This document shows positions 1 to 6,375 of a stretch of DNA of 8,328 bases, in pieces; within the stretch, counting starts at the first letter, position 1; the number at the start of each line of letters is the position of its first letter. The notes beneath the pieces were generated by a model, which worked only from the letters and a program-made list of their open reading frames with translations, did not search any database and was not told where the DNA came from. The stretch covers positions 1 to 8,328 of the forward strand of contig USPX01000078.1 of NCBI GenBank assembly GCA_900556665.1. Reading direction: 5' to 3'. The position numbers were made by a program, and so were the translations under genes. The DNA comes from an uncultured Eubacteriales bacterium (GTDB lineage Bacteria; Bacillota_A; Clostridia; Lachnospirales; Cellulosilyticaceae).

Positions 1-81
1 CCAACTTGTATCTTAATGGCTTTTCTAGAAGCCTGTTTAATACTTACTTGGATAGAACTGCTTTCTAAAAAACATTTATAG
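1..81 (+). CDS. Small membrane protein, C-terminal end only (paralogue of the gene at 7539-7928)
   Basis: Only the last 26 codons and the TAG stop are in the window; the gene starts beyond the left edge. The reading frame begins at base 1 with Pro-Thr-Cys and ends in Ile-Glu-Leu-Leu-Ser-Lys-Lys-His-Leu. Twenty of the 26 residues are identical to the C-terminus of the complete 129-residue protein at 7539-7928, and 61 of 81 bases match by hand alignment, so this is a real coding end and a true paralogue. The visible part is one hydrophobic, probably membrane-spanning segment with a short basic tail. It converges on the mocR-type gene with a shared terminator between them. Function is unknown. 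Confidence 0.75.
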   Translation, partial: PTCILMAFLEACLILTWIELLSKKHL

Positions 82-91
82 CAAATAACAT

Positions 92-139
92 AAAAGACTA
101 GTTTAAAAGGTTTTACGCCTATTTATACTAGTCTTTTTT
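92..139. terminator. Bidirectional intrinsic terminator between convergent genes
   Basis: A perfect 11-bp inverted repeat (AAAAGACTAGT at 92-102, ACTAGTCTTTT at 127-137) encloses a 24-nt loop. It is followed by a T-run on the plus strand (134-139) and by TTTTA on the minus strand. It lies between the stop codons of the left-edge membrane-protein gene and the MocR-family gene, so it can end both transcripts. Confidence 0.8.
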
Positions 140-142
140 AAG

Positions 143-1540
143 TTACTTTAAAACTTCTTGCATACGCTTACATCCCGATATAATCTGTGATTCTGACATA
201 GAATTAAACCCTAATAAAAATAAATTTTCAGGTGCAGATGTTTTATCATACCAATACTGTTTAGTACCATAAATACCTACTGAAGCTTTTCGCATTTCCT
301 CTATAACTTCCTCTTGAGATTTGTCACCATAAATATTTACCAAAGTATGCACGCCTGCTGGTTGCTTACAAATCTTTACCTTCTTTTCTAAAAGCTCCTT
401 AACAGCTTTTTTGAGTACCTTATACTTACGTTCATTGAGTAACACAACTTTTCTTACATGTTTTTCAAGTAATCCATCTTCTATAAATCTAGCTAATGCT
501 ACTTGGTTATATGTAGGCAAGGCAGAATAAAAATGTCCATACCCCATATCGTAAGCATCTAAAAGCTGCTCCGGTAGCACAATATACGCACAACGAATAG
601 ATGGCGATAATACTTTAGAAAGTGTCCCTACATAAATCACTTTGTCATACTGATCCAGTGATTGCAAGGATGGTACAGGTTTTGTACCATATCTAAATTC
701 ACTCTCATAATCATTTTCTATAATATATGCATCATTGCTATAAGCCCATCTTAAAAGCTTATTACGCTTAGAAATTGATGTCACTACTCCTGTAGGAAAT
801 TGATGTGAAGGTGTAATATATAAAAGGTTACATTCTGCATTATTAAGTGCCACTAAGTCTATACCGTCCCCTAAAACAGGTATAGGTGTGATGCTATACC
901 CCCTATTTAAAAATAAATCTCTCATGCCATCAAACCCTGGTTCTTCAAAGGCTAAATTATACTTTGTATGAGGCAAAATATGCGTTAAAATTTCCATTCC
1001 AAACTGCGTACCGGCACAAATAATAATCTGTTCGGGTGTACAATTCACCCCTCTATAAGCTTTTAGATATTGGCATAAATTTTTCCGAAGTAATAAATTC
1101 CCCTTATTTATCTCATAAGCAATTTCTTTATGGTTGGCCTCTTCCAAGATGGCATTTTGCACATACTTTCTCCATTTATCCCATGGAAATAACTCCGAAT
1201 CAATACTGGCATATTCAAAGTCATATTTAAGCGTTACTTTTTTCTTAACCTCTTCTTCTAATGTTTTTTTATGTTCTATACTAAATTTATTTAAATAATC
1301 ATTAGCAATATCTTGTACATAATAACCTGCACCTGGAACAGATCTAATATATCCTTCCACCAAAAGTTGTTGATATGCACGTTCTACTGTATTTCTACTC
1401 ACCTGCAAGTCTTTTACCATTACCCTTACCGAACTTAATGTTTTATTTTTACTAAGTTCTCCTTCAATAATAGCTTGCTTTATTGCCTCGTATAATTGCT
1501 CATACAAAGGTTTATTAATACTTTTGTCTAAATAAATCAT
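143..1540 (-). CDS. MocR-family transcriptional regulator (GntR winged HTH fused to PLP-dependent aminotransferase-like domain)
   Basis: The protein has 465 residues from the chosen start. An N-terminal GntR-type winged helix-turn-helix (about residues 5-75; Val-Ser-Arg-Asn-Thr-Val-Glu-Arg-Ala-Tyr recognition region, then the Gly-Ala-Gly-Tyr-Tyr-Val wing) leads through a charged linker to a fold-type I aminotransferase-like domain (about 110-465). Visible PLP-site motifs are TPSHQFPTG, ENDYESEFRY with the Asp expected to contact the pyridine nitrogen, and GTLSK, whose Lys309 should form the Schiff base with PLP. The start is ATG at 1540-1538, preceded on the minus strand by GGAGGGG; an in-frame ATG 16 codons upstream would read through this ribosome binding site and is rejected. 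It is transcribed divergently from the methyl-transfer operon, so it is probably the local activator or repressor. Characterised MocR regulators (GabR, PdxR, TauR) sense PLP together with amino compounds or PLP itself; the ligand here is unknown. Confidence 0.93.
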   Translation of the reverse strand: MIYLDKSINKPLYEQLYEAIKQAIIEGELSKNKTLSSVRVMVKDLQVSRNTVERAYQQLLVEGYIRSVPGAGYYVQDIANDYLNKFSIEHKKTLEEEVKKKVTLKYDFEYASIDSELFPWDKWRKYVQNAILEEANHKEIAYEINKGNLLLRKNLCQYLKAYRGVNCTPEQIIICAGTQFGMEILTHILPHTKYNLAFEEPGFDGMRDLFLNRGYSITPIPVLGDGIDLVALNNAECNLLYITPSHQFPTGVVTSISKRNKLLRWAYSNDAYIIENDYESEFRYGTKPVPSLQSLDQYDKVIYVGTLSKVLSPSIRCAYIVLPEQLLDAYDMGYGHFYSALPTYNQVALARFIEDGLLEKHVRKVVLLNERKYKVLKKAVKELLEKKVKICKQPAGVHTLVNIYGDKSQEEVIEEMRKASVGIYGTKQYWYDKTSAPENLFLLGFNSMSESQIISGCKRMQEVLK

Positions 1541-1560
1541 ATATCTTCTCCCCCTCCTTC
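1541..1560 (-). promoter_or_regulatory. Ribosome binding site that sets the MocR-family start
   Basis: On the minus strand GAAGGAGGGG sits about 9 bases before the ATG at 1540. This is much stronger than anything before the upstream in-frame ATG at 1588, so the protein should be annotated as 465, not 481, residues. Confidence 0.8.
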
Positions 1561-1568
1561 TATATATG

Positions 1569-1580
1569 TAAGCTAGCTTA
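1569..1580. promoter_or_regulatory. 12-bp perfect palindrome in the mocR leader
   Basis: TAAGCTAGCTTA is a perfect palindrome lying between the leader hairpin and the mocR ribosome binding site, about 10 bases upstream of the latter. It could be a protein-binding site for autoregulation or a small RNA hairpin. No function is shown by the sequence. Confidence 0.35.
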
Positions 1581-1586
1581 ATATGC

Positions 1587-1645
1587 AAAAAAAGCTATCA
1601 AAGACTATTACTTTAGTAGTAAAGTTATCGCCTTTGATAGCTTTT
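1587..1645 (-). terminator. Intrinsic terminator/attenuator in the leader of the MocR-family gene
   Basis: A perfect 14-bp stem pairs 1590-1603 with 1632-1645. It contains a second perfect 6-bp stem (ACTTTA 1610-1615 with TAAAGT 1620-1625) and partial pairing between the two. Read on the minus strand it is followed by seven T residues, the signature of a Rho-independent terminator. It starts only about 10 bases after the predicted mocR transcription start and ends upstream of the ribosome binding site, so it would stop mocR transcription unless overcome. A small alternative hairpin (TATC with GATA, minus strand) uses the 5' arm and could compete. There is no gene on the minus strand further upstream that it could otherwise serve. 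Confidence 0.6.
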
Positions 1646-1661
1646 ATGCTTGATTATTCAA

Positions 1662-1690
1662 ATAATATCAGACCTTCTTTATTAGGTCAA
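1662..1690 (-). promoter_or_regulatory. Predicted sigma-A promoter for the MocR-family gene
   Basis: On the minus strand TTGACC (1690-1685) is followed, after exactly 17 bases, by TATTAT (1667-1662), with TG one base before the -10 box (extended -10). Each box matches the sigma-A consensus in 5 of 6 positions. The transcript would start near 1655, just before the leader hairpin. Confidence 0.65.
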
Positions 1691-1721
1691 TGTATTTCTA
1701 ATTCTCATTTACTGTCCCCAA

Positions 1722-1750
1722 TTGAAACTTCAAAATTGTGCCTTTTTAAT
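1722..1750 (+). promoter_or_regulatory. Predicted sigma-A promoter of the methyl-transfer operon
   Basis: TTGAAA (1722-1727), a 17-base spacer and TTTAAT (1745-1750) each match the sigma-A consensus in 5 of 6 positions. The leader would be about 68 bases. The -35 box lies inside an inverted repeat, TTGAA-AC-TTCAA (1722-1733), which is a plausible operator. The hexamer TTCAAA occurs as direct repeats at 1657, 1729 and 1785, and could be read by the divergent MocR protein. Confidence 0.55.
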
Positions 1751-1824
1751 CCCTAGTATTTATATCATAATGCAGGTATAGAAATTCAAAACCAACAACT
1801 CTTATCTAAAAAGGAGGAATACAT

Positions 1825-2880
1825 ATGAATGCAAAAGAAATATTTAAAAAGGCTGTTAAATTAGAACCAACTGATCGTGTTCCAGTCATCATTTTATCTG
1901 GTGGCGTTTGGGCTTATAACCAAAACGGTATGTCTCTCCAAGATTCTTTCGATATGTCTCCAGAAGCCTCTGCTGACTATCTCATTAATACAAACAAAAA
2001 AGTTAAGTCAGATTTAATCTGGTGTGCAGGTGGTTGTAACCACTTAGTTTTAAGAGCTTTAGGTGCTAAAACCAAATTTAACAAAGTGGGTACTGCTGCC
2101 TCTGTTAAACCTTTTATTACTTCACCTTCTGATATCGATAAGCTTAACTTAGATGATATTAAAAAAGACCCTGGTATTATCGCTATGGTTGAAAGTACCA
2201 AAATCATGAAACAAAAAGTTGGCGATGAGGTAATGCTTGCAGTTAGTCAATGGGGGCCAATGACACTTGCTAACCTTATGCTAGGTACTACTGAATTTAT
2301 GTTAGGACTTCGAAAAGACCCAGAAGGTATGAAATATGTGATGGACTTTACAAAAGAAATGGTACTTACCTATTGGAACTTATTCTTAGATGCAGGTGTT
2401 GAACATGTTTCACAAGCCGAACCAGTTGCTTCTGGCGATATGATTAGTCGAAAGATGTTTGAAAAAATTGCCTTACCACTTCTACTTGATGTCAATGAAA
2501 GAATTGGTGATAAACCATTCTCTAAAATGATTCATATTTGTGGTAATACCTCTCAAATCTTAGAAGTCTTACCTGACACAAAAGCAGATATGTTCTCTAT
2601 GGATTATAAAGTTGATTTAGCTCTTGCAAGAGAAAAGCTTGATGGCAAAATGGCTTTTGCAGGACAAATCGACCCAGCAGAAATCATGCTTATGTCTTCT
2701 AAAGAACGTGTTGCAGAAGCCGCTCAAAAATGTATCGATGATTCAGCTTGGCAGCGTGGCGGTTTCATTCTTATGCCTGGTTGTGATTTAGCACCGCAGA
2801 CACCACTTGAAAATCTAGAATCTATGGTAAAAGTAGCACATTCTAATACACAAGATTTACAGGTAGCCGCAAATTTCTAA
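1825..2880 (+). CDS. URO-D/MtaA-family corrinoid-dependent methyltransferase, first paralogue
   Basis: This 351-residue protein has the uroporphyrinogen-decarboxylase (TIM-barrel) fold signature used by the MtaA/MtbA/CmuA methyltransferases. The zinc site of that family is visible: His237-Ile-Cys239-Gly and Cys320 in Met-Pro-Gly-Cys-Asp-Leu-Ala-Pro, close to the His-X-Cys...Cys spacing known for MtaA. True HemE decarboxylases lack this thiolate site, so a role in haem synthesis is unlikely. Zinc in this family activates a thiol acceptor, but URO-D relatives in acetogen demethylase clusters may act on methyl donors. It opens the operon behind GGAGG at 1813-1817 and is followed by a corrinoid protein gene, its expected partner. 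It could be the donor-side or the acceptor-side enzyme; the sequence does not decide. Substrate unknown. Cytoplasmic, with no signal peptide or membrane segments. Confidence 0.88.
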   Translation: MNAKEIFKKAVKLEPTDRVPVIILSGGVWAYNQNGMSLQDSFDMSPEASADYLINTNKKVKSDLIWCAGGCNHLVLRALGAKTKFNKVGTAASVKPFITSPSDIDKLNLDDIKKDPGIIAMVESTKIMKQKVGDEVMLAVSQWGPMTLANLMLGTTEFMLGLRKDPEGMKYVMDFTKEMVLTYWNLFLDAGVEHVSQAEPVASGDMISRKMFEKIALPLLLDVNERIGDKPFSKMIHICGNTSQILEVLPDTKADMFSMDYKVDLALAREKLDGKMAFAGQIDPAEIMLMSSKERVAEAAQKCIDDSAWQRGGFILMPGCDLAPQTPLENLESMVKVAHSNTQDLQVAANF

Positions 2881-2890
2881 TTAGAAATTT
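2871..2890 (+). repeat. 20-bp perfect palindrome across the stop codon of the first methyltransferase gene
   Basis: The ten bases AAATTTCTAA (2871-2880) are followed by their exact reverse complement (2881-2890), and the TAA stop is at the centre. In RNA this gives an AU-rich hairpin of about 8 bp with an AAUU loop. There is no U-run after it, so it is more likely an RNA-processing or mRNA-stability element than a full terminator. Confidence 0.55.
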
Positions 2891-2951
2891 ATCTTATTAA
2901 ATTTTAAATAAACTAAATTAAATGCCCAAGAGGCCTGAAAGGATGATCATT

Positions 2952-3593
2952 ATGAGTACAATTTATGAAAGATTAGCAGATGCAGTAGTAGATATGGATG
3001 AAGATACAGTAGCAGAACTTGCCAATGAAGTCATCGCACAAGGAATTGATGCTTTTACTGCCATTGACCAAGGGCTTACAAAAGGCATGGACCGAGCTGG
3101 TGAACTTTTTGAAGAACAAGAATACTTCGTACCTGAATTACTCTTATGTGCTGATGCCATGAACGTTGGCGTAGATATTCTTAAACCTTATATCAAATCA
3201 GCTGACGCTTCAGAGAAACATAAAGTTGTTATTGCCGTAATCGAAGGAGATACACATGATATTGGTAAAAACTTAGTTAAATTAATGCTTGAAACATCTG
3301 GTTTTGATGTTCATGATGCTGGACGAGATGTAGCACCTGAAGATCTCGTTGAAGAAGCTATTGAAAAAGATGCTGAAATCATTTGTATTTCAACACTTAT
3401 GACTACAACAATGGATGCTATGGAAGATGTTATTAAAATCCTTGATGAAAAAGGTCTACGCGATCGCTTCAAAGTAATGGTTGGTGGTGGCCCTATTTCT
3501 CAATCATTCTCAGATAAAATCGGTGCTGATGGCTATTCTAAAAATGCCGCTGAAGCTGTTAAATTAGCTCAAAAATTAGTAGGTGTTGCATAA
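2952..3593 (+). CDS. Methyltransferase corrinoid (B12-binding) protein, first paralogue
   Basis: This 213-residue protein carries the methyl group on cobalt between methyltransferases, as MtaC/MtvC/MttC-type proteins do. An N-terminal helical cap domain (about 1-88, with the Tyr-Phe-Val-Pro-Glu-Leu-Leu-Leu-Cys-Ala-Asp-Ala-Met stretch) is followed by a Rossmann B12-binding domain (about 90-213). The DXHXXG motif is Asp100-Thr-His102-Asp-Ile-Gly105, with His102 as lower cobalt ligand. The supporting SXL (Ser147-Thr-Leu149) and GG (Gly178-Gly179) motifs are intact. The ATG at 2952 is chosen because AAAGGA lies about 8 bases before it and homology begins there; an in-frame ATG at 2922 adds ten unlikely residues. 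It sits between the two URO-D methyltransferase genes, fitting a shared methyl carrier. Length and motifs are typical of the family. Confidence 0.94.
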   Translation: MSTIYERLADAVVDMDEDTVAELANEVIAQGIDAFTAIDQGLTKGMDRAGELFEEQEYFVPELLLCADAMNVGVDILKPYIKSADASEKHKVVIAVIEGDTHDIGKNLVKLMLETSGFDVHDAGRDVAPEDLVEEAIEKDAEIICISTLMTTTMDAMEDVIKILDEKGLRDRFKVMVGGGPISQSFSDKIGADGYSKNAAEAVKLAQKLVGVA

Positions 3594-3606
3594 TTACTAC
3601 AGTAAT
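3593..3606 (+). repeat. Small inverted repeat just after the first corrinoid gene
   Basis: ATTACT (3593-3598) and AGTAAT (3601-3606) form a short hairpin that begins in the last base of the TAA stop, ahead of the ribosome binding site of the next gene. It resembles, on a smaller scale, the palindrome at the end of the preceding gene. With only 5-6 bp and no T-run, its function is uncertain. Confidence 0.3.
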
Positions 3607-3628
3607 CAAACTAGAGGAGGGATAAACT

Positions 3629-4657
3629 ATGGCAAATGATGTATTTTCACCTAAAGAAAGACTTGTTCGTGTCCTAAGCGGAGAGAAAGTTGAACGTCCA
3701 CCTATTATCTGCCCCGGTGGTATGATGAATGCAGCTATCGTCGACGTTATGACTAAAAATAATCATGTTTTACCCGATGCCCATCATACTGCTGATAAAA
3801 TGACTGATTTAGCTTATGATGTCCATCAATATACAGGATTTGAAAACTTCGGTATTCCTTTCTGTATGACTATAGAAGCTGAGGTTCTTGGTAGTGAAAT
3901 TAACTTTGGCAGCTTAGAATGTGAACCAAAAATTCAAAAAGAAAAGTTTGCTTCTGTAAAAGATGTAGAATTTGTACCATTAGGCAGTATGGCTAAAAAT
4001 AATCGTGTTGAAGCTGTGGTTCAAACGATTTATAACTTAAGTCAAAAGCATCCTGATGTACCTGCCATTGGTAGCTTAACAGGTCCTATTAGTACTGCTG
4101 CTTCTATTGTAGATCCTATGACCTTCATTAAACAGCTTCGCAAGGAACAAACAGATTCTCACAAGGTTTTAAATTACGTTACAGAGCATCTTTTAGAATA
4201 TGCTCAGCTTATGGTAGATAACGGGGCAACAGCTATTTCCATAGCTGACCCTACTGCTACTGGGGAAATCTTAGGACCTAAAATGTTTGATTTGTATGCA
4301 GTAGAATACCTTAATAAATTAGTTGATGGTATTCATGCAATGGGTGTCCCAGCTATTATACATATTTGTGGTCAAATGGAAGCCGTTAAATCTTCTTGTG
4401 CTAAATTCCATAGTGATGCCCTTAGTGTAGATGCTTTTGTTAGCCTCAAAAATATTAAAAATGAGTATAACCACATTACTACAATGGGTAACCTTAGTAC
4501 AATTATGCTGGAACAATCTAATACCTCTGCCATTGTAAAACGTGCAGAAGCTCTTATTAAAGATGATATTAATATCATTGCACCTGCTTGTGGTCTTAGT
4601 ACTTCTACACCACTTGAAAATATTGTAGCTTTCACAGAAGCTGTTAAAAACATCTAA
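3629..4657 (+). CDS. URO-D/MtaA-family corrinoid-dependent methyltransferase, second paralogue
   Basis: This 342-residue protein belongs to the same fold family as the 1825-2880 product but is clearly divergent from it. Its N-terminus (Ser-Pro-Lys-Glu-Arg-Leu-Val-Arg-Val-Leu, then Pro-Pro-Ile-Ile-Cys-Pro-Gly-Gly) is typical of MtaA/MtbA/CmuA-like proteins. The zinc-site residues are His245-Ile-Cys247-Gly and Cys321 in Ala-Pro-Ala-Cys-Gly-Leu-Ser. The Gly-Pro-Ile-Ser and Asp-Pro-Thr-Ala-Thr segments match conserved URO-D barrel loops. The start follows GAGGAGG at 3614-3620 with 8 bases of spacing. It comes directly after the corrinoid gene and 13 bases before the activator gene. A reasonable inference is that one URO-D protein loads and the other unloads the corrinoid carrier; this one looks more like the classic acceptor-side MtaA type. 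The acceptor (tetrahydrofolate, homocysteine or another thiol) is unknown. Confidence 0.88.
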   Translation: MANDVFSPKERLVRVLSGEKVERPPIICPGGMMNAAIVDVMTKNNHVLPDAHHTADKMTDLAYDVHQYTGFENFGIPFCMTIEAEVLGSEINFGSLECEPKIQKEKFASVKDVEFVPLGSMAKNNRVEAVVQTIYNLSQKHPDVPAIGSLTGPISTAASIVDPMTFIKQLRKEQTDSHKVLNYVTEHLLEYAQLMVDNGATAISIADPTATGEILGPKMFDLYAVEYLNKLVDGIHAMGVPAIIHICGQMEAVKSSCAKFHSDALSVDAFVSLKNIKNEYNHITTMGNLSTIMLEQSNTSAIVKRAEALIKDDINIIAPACGLSTSTPLENIVAFTEAVKNI

Positions 4658-4670
4658 GGGGGGAACACAT

Positions 4671-6344
4671 ATGGTTACAGTTTATTTTAAAAATCAAGGT
4701 ACATCTATTGAAGTTGAAAGAGAAACTACTATTTTAGAGGCCGCTCGTAAGGCTGGCCTCGTTGTAGAATCTCCTTGTGATGGGATTGGGACCTGTGGTA
4801 AATGTAAAGTGAAACTTGACGCGGTTTCTTTAACACATATTACATCTACTGGTGACCGCCATCGTATTACAGATGAAGAAGCTTCTGAGGGGTATGTATT
4901 AGCCTGTCAATCTCATGTGTTAGATGATGTAACTGTAGAATTTGCTTCTACTAAAAAGCAAAATGAATCTTTAAAAATCTTAAATGAAGGTTCTACTTTT
5001 GAATATGAAAATAAACCGTATATTACAAAACGTTTTAATGGTACAGATACAGAAATCTATGGTGGCAAAGAACTTCTCGGCATAGAAGCTGGAGATACTA
5101 CAAGCTATTTATATGGTTTATCTATTGATATTGGTACAACAACTGTTGTTTGTGCTCTCATTGATTTACTTACTGGCAAAGAACTTTGCAGCACTTCTGC
5201 CCTTAACCCTCAAAGTTTACATGCACAAGACGTTTTAACACGTATTAAATTTGCATCTAATCCTGATGGTTTAAAAGAAATGTATGAAAGTATTATTAAA
5301 GAATTTAATCGTATGGTTGAGGTAGTCTGCAGCGAAGCTCATATTTCTTCAGATCAAATTTATGAAGCCATTTATAGTGGTAATACAACGATGATTCACC
5401 TTGCAGGTAATCGTGACCCTAAATCTCTTGGAAAATACCCATATACACCAGTTCTCTATGGTGGTTGTTATGATACTGCTAAAGAAAATGGTATTCAAAT
5501 TTCACCTTTTGGTCTTGTTTATTACCCACCAATTATCTCTGCTTATGTAGGCCCAGATATTACTTCTGGTGTACTTTCTACAAGACTTGAAGAGAAAAAA
5601 GGTACAACCCTTCTTATTGATATAGGTACAAATGGTGAAATGGTTATTGCCAGAGATGGTGCACTTTCTGCCACATCAACTGCAGCTGGTCCTGCCTTTG
5701 AAGGTATGAATATTACATTTGGTATGCGTGCTGGAAAAGGTGCTATCGAATACTTCGAGGTTACAGATACCAATGAAATTGAAATTAGAACAATTGGTAA
5801 CTGCACACCAACTGGTATTTGTGGTAGTGGACTCTTTGATATCGTAGGTGAACTCATCCGCGTTGGTATCATTAAAAAAAGTGGTCGCTTCGTTGATCCT
5901 AACAAACTTTCAGATGATAATCCACTTAAAGAACATCTTAAAGAATATGAAGGTAAACTTGCCTTTGAAGTTGCCAAGGGCGTTTTCCTTACACTTAGTG
6001 ATATCCGCCAAGTGCAACTTGCTAAAGGCGCCGTACGTTCTGGTGTAGAAGCTTTAATGCTTAGTCAAGATGTAGAAGCTAGTGCCGTGGACAAAGTACT
6101 TATAGCTGGTTCATTTGGTTACCATTTACGTGCTAAAAGTCTTGTCAATATGGGGCTTATTCCAAATACCTTTGGTGACAAAATTGACTTTGTAGGAAAT
6201 ACCTCTAAAACAGGTGGTAATGCTTTCTTACTTAACCAAGACTTTAGAACAGAAATGAAAGATTTAGTTTCTAATATTAAATGCGTTGAACTAGCTAATA
6301 TTGAAAACTTTAATGATTTATTTGTTAAATGTCTTAACTTTTAA
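4671..6344 (+). CDS. Corrinoid activation protein, RACo type (2Fe-2S ferredoxin domain plus ASKHA/DUF4445 ATPase domain)
   Basis: This 557-residue protein should use ATP and a low-potential electron to reduce inactive Co(II) corrinoid back to Co(I). The N-terminal ferredoxin domain (about 1-92) has the 2Fe-2S ligand set Cys36-X5-Cys42-X2-Cys45 and Cys79. After a linker, the ASKHA domain (about 145-557) shows the phosphate loops Asp153-Ile-Gly-Thr-Thr-Thr and Asp317-Ile-Gly-Thr-Asn-Gly-Glu, plus Ala-Ala-Gly-Pro-Ala-Phe-Glu-Gly, Gly382-Ile-Cys-Gly-Ser-Gly and Ala479-Gly-Ser-Phe-Gly. It is somewhat shorter than the best-studied acetogen RACo, mainly in the segment between the two domains. The start lies behind a G6 ribosome binding site (4658-4663), immediately after the previous stop, which suggests translational coupling. 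One activator may serve both corrinoid proteins of the operon. Cytoplasmic. Confidence 0.94.
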   Translation: MVTVYFKNQGTSIEVERETTILEAARKAGLVVESPCDGIGTCGKCKVKLDAVSLTHITSTGDRHRITDEEASEGYVLACQSHVLDDVTVEFASTKKQNESLKILNEGSTFEYENKPYITKRFNGTDTEIYGGKELLGIEAGDTTSYLYGLSIDIGTTTVVCALIDLLTGKELCSTSALNPQSLHAQDVLTRIKFASNPDGLKEMYESIIKEFNRMVEVVCSEAHISSDQIYEAIYSGNTTMIHLAGNRDPKSLGKYPYTPVLYGGCYDTAKENGIQISPFGLVYYPPIISAYVGPDITSGVLSTRLEEKKGTTLLIDIGTNGEMVIARDGALSATSTAAGPAFEGMNITFGMRAGKGAIEYFEVTDTNEIEIRTIGNCTPTGICGSGLFDIVGELIRVGIIKKSGRFVDPNKLSDDNPLKEHLKEYEGKLAFEVAKGVFLTLSDIRQVQLAKGAVRSGVEALMLSQDVEASAVDKVLIAGSFGYHLRAKSLVNMGLIPNTFGDKIDFVGNTSKTGGNAFLLNQDFRTEMKDLVSNIKCVELANIENFNDLFVKCLNF

Positions 6345-6375
6345 TTTACCCATTTTATAGGAAGGAGCAAACAAG

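Noticed and set aside
1541..1588. A 16-residue N-terminal extension of the MocR-family protein starting at 1588 on the minus strand
   Set aside because: It would translate the strong GGAGGGG ribosome binding site itself and has an unlikely Arg-rich sequence. The ATG at 1540 fits the domain start.
1587..1645. The nested hairpin as a MITE or transposon end
   Set aside because: No flanking target-site duplication or second copy is visible, while its promoter-proximal position and U7 run fit a terminator or attenuator.
2922..2951. Longer start of the first corrinoid protein (ATG at 2922)
   Set aside because: There is no ribosome binding site before it, and the extra ten residues do not belong to the family. 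AAAGGA before 2952 supports the shorter form.
1825..4657. The two URO-D proteins as uroporphyrinogen decarboxylases of haem synthesis
   Set aside because: Both carry the His-X-Cys...Cys zinc site of methyltransferases and sit with corrinoid and activator genes; no haem genes are nearby.
5543..5977. A 144-codon minus-strand open frame inside the activator gene
   Set aside because: It is a shadow of the strongly conserved ASKHA domain, with Ser/Pro/Ile-rich low-complexity content and no ribosome binding site.
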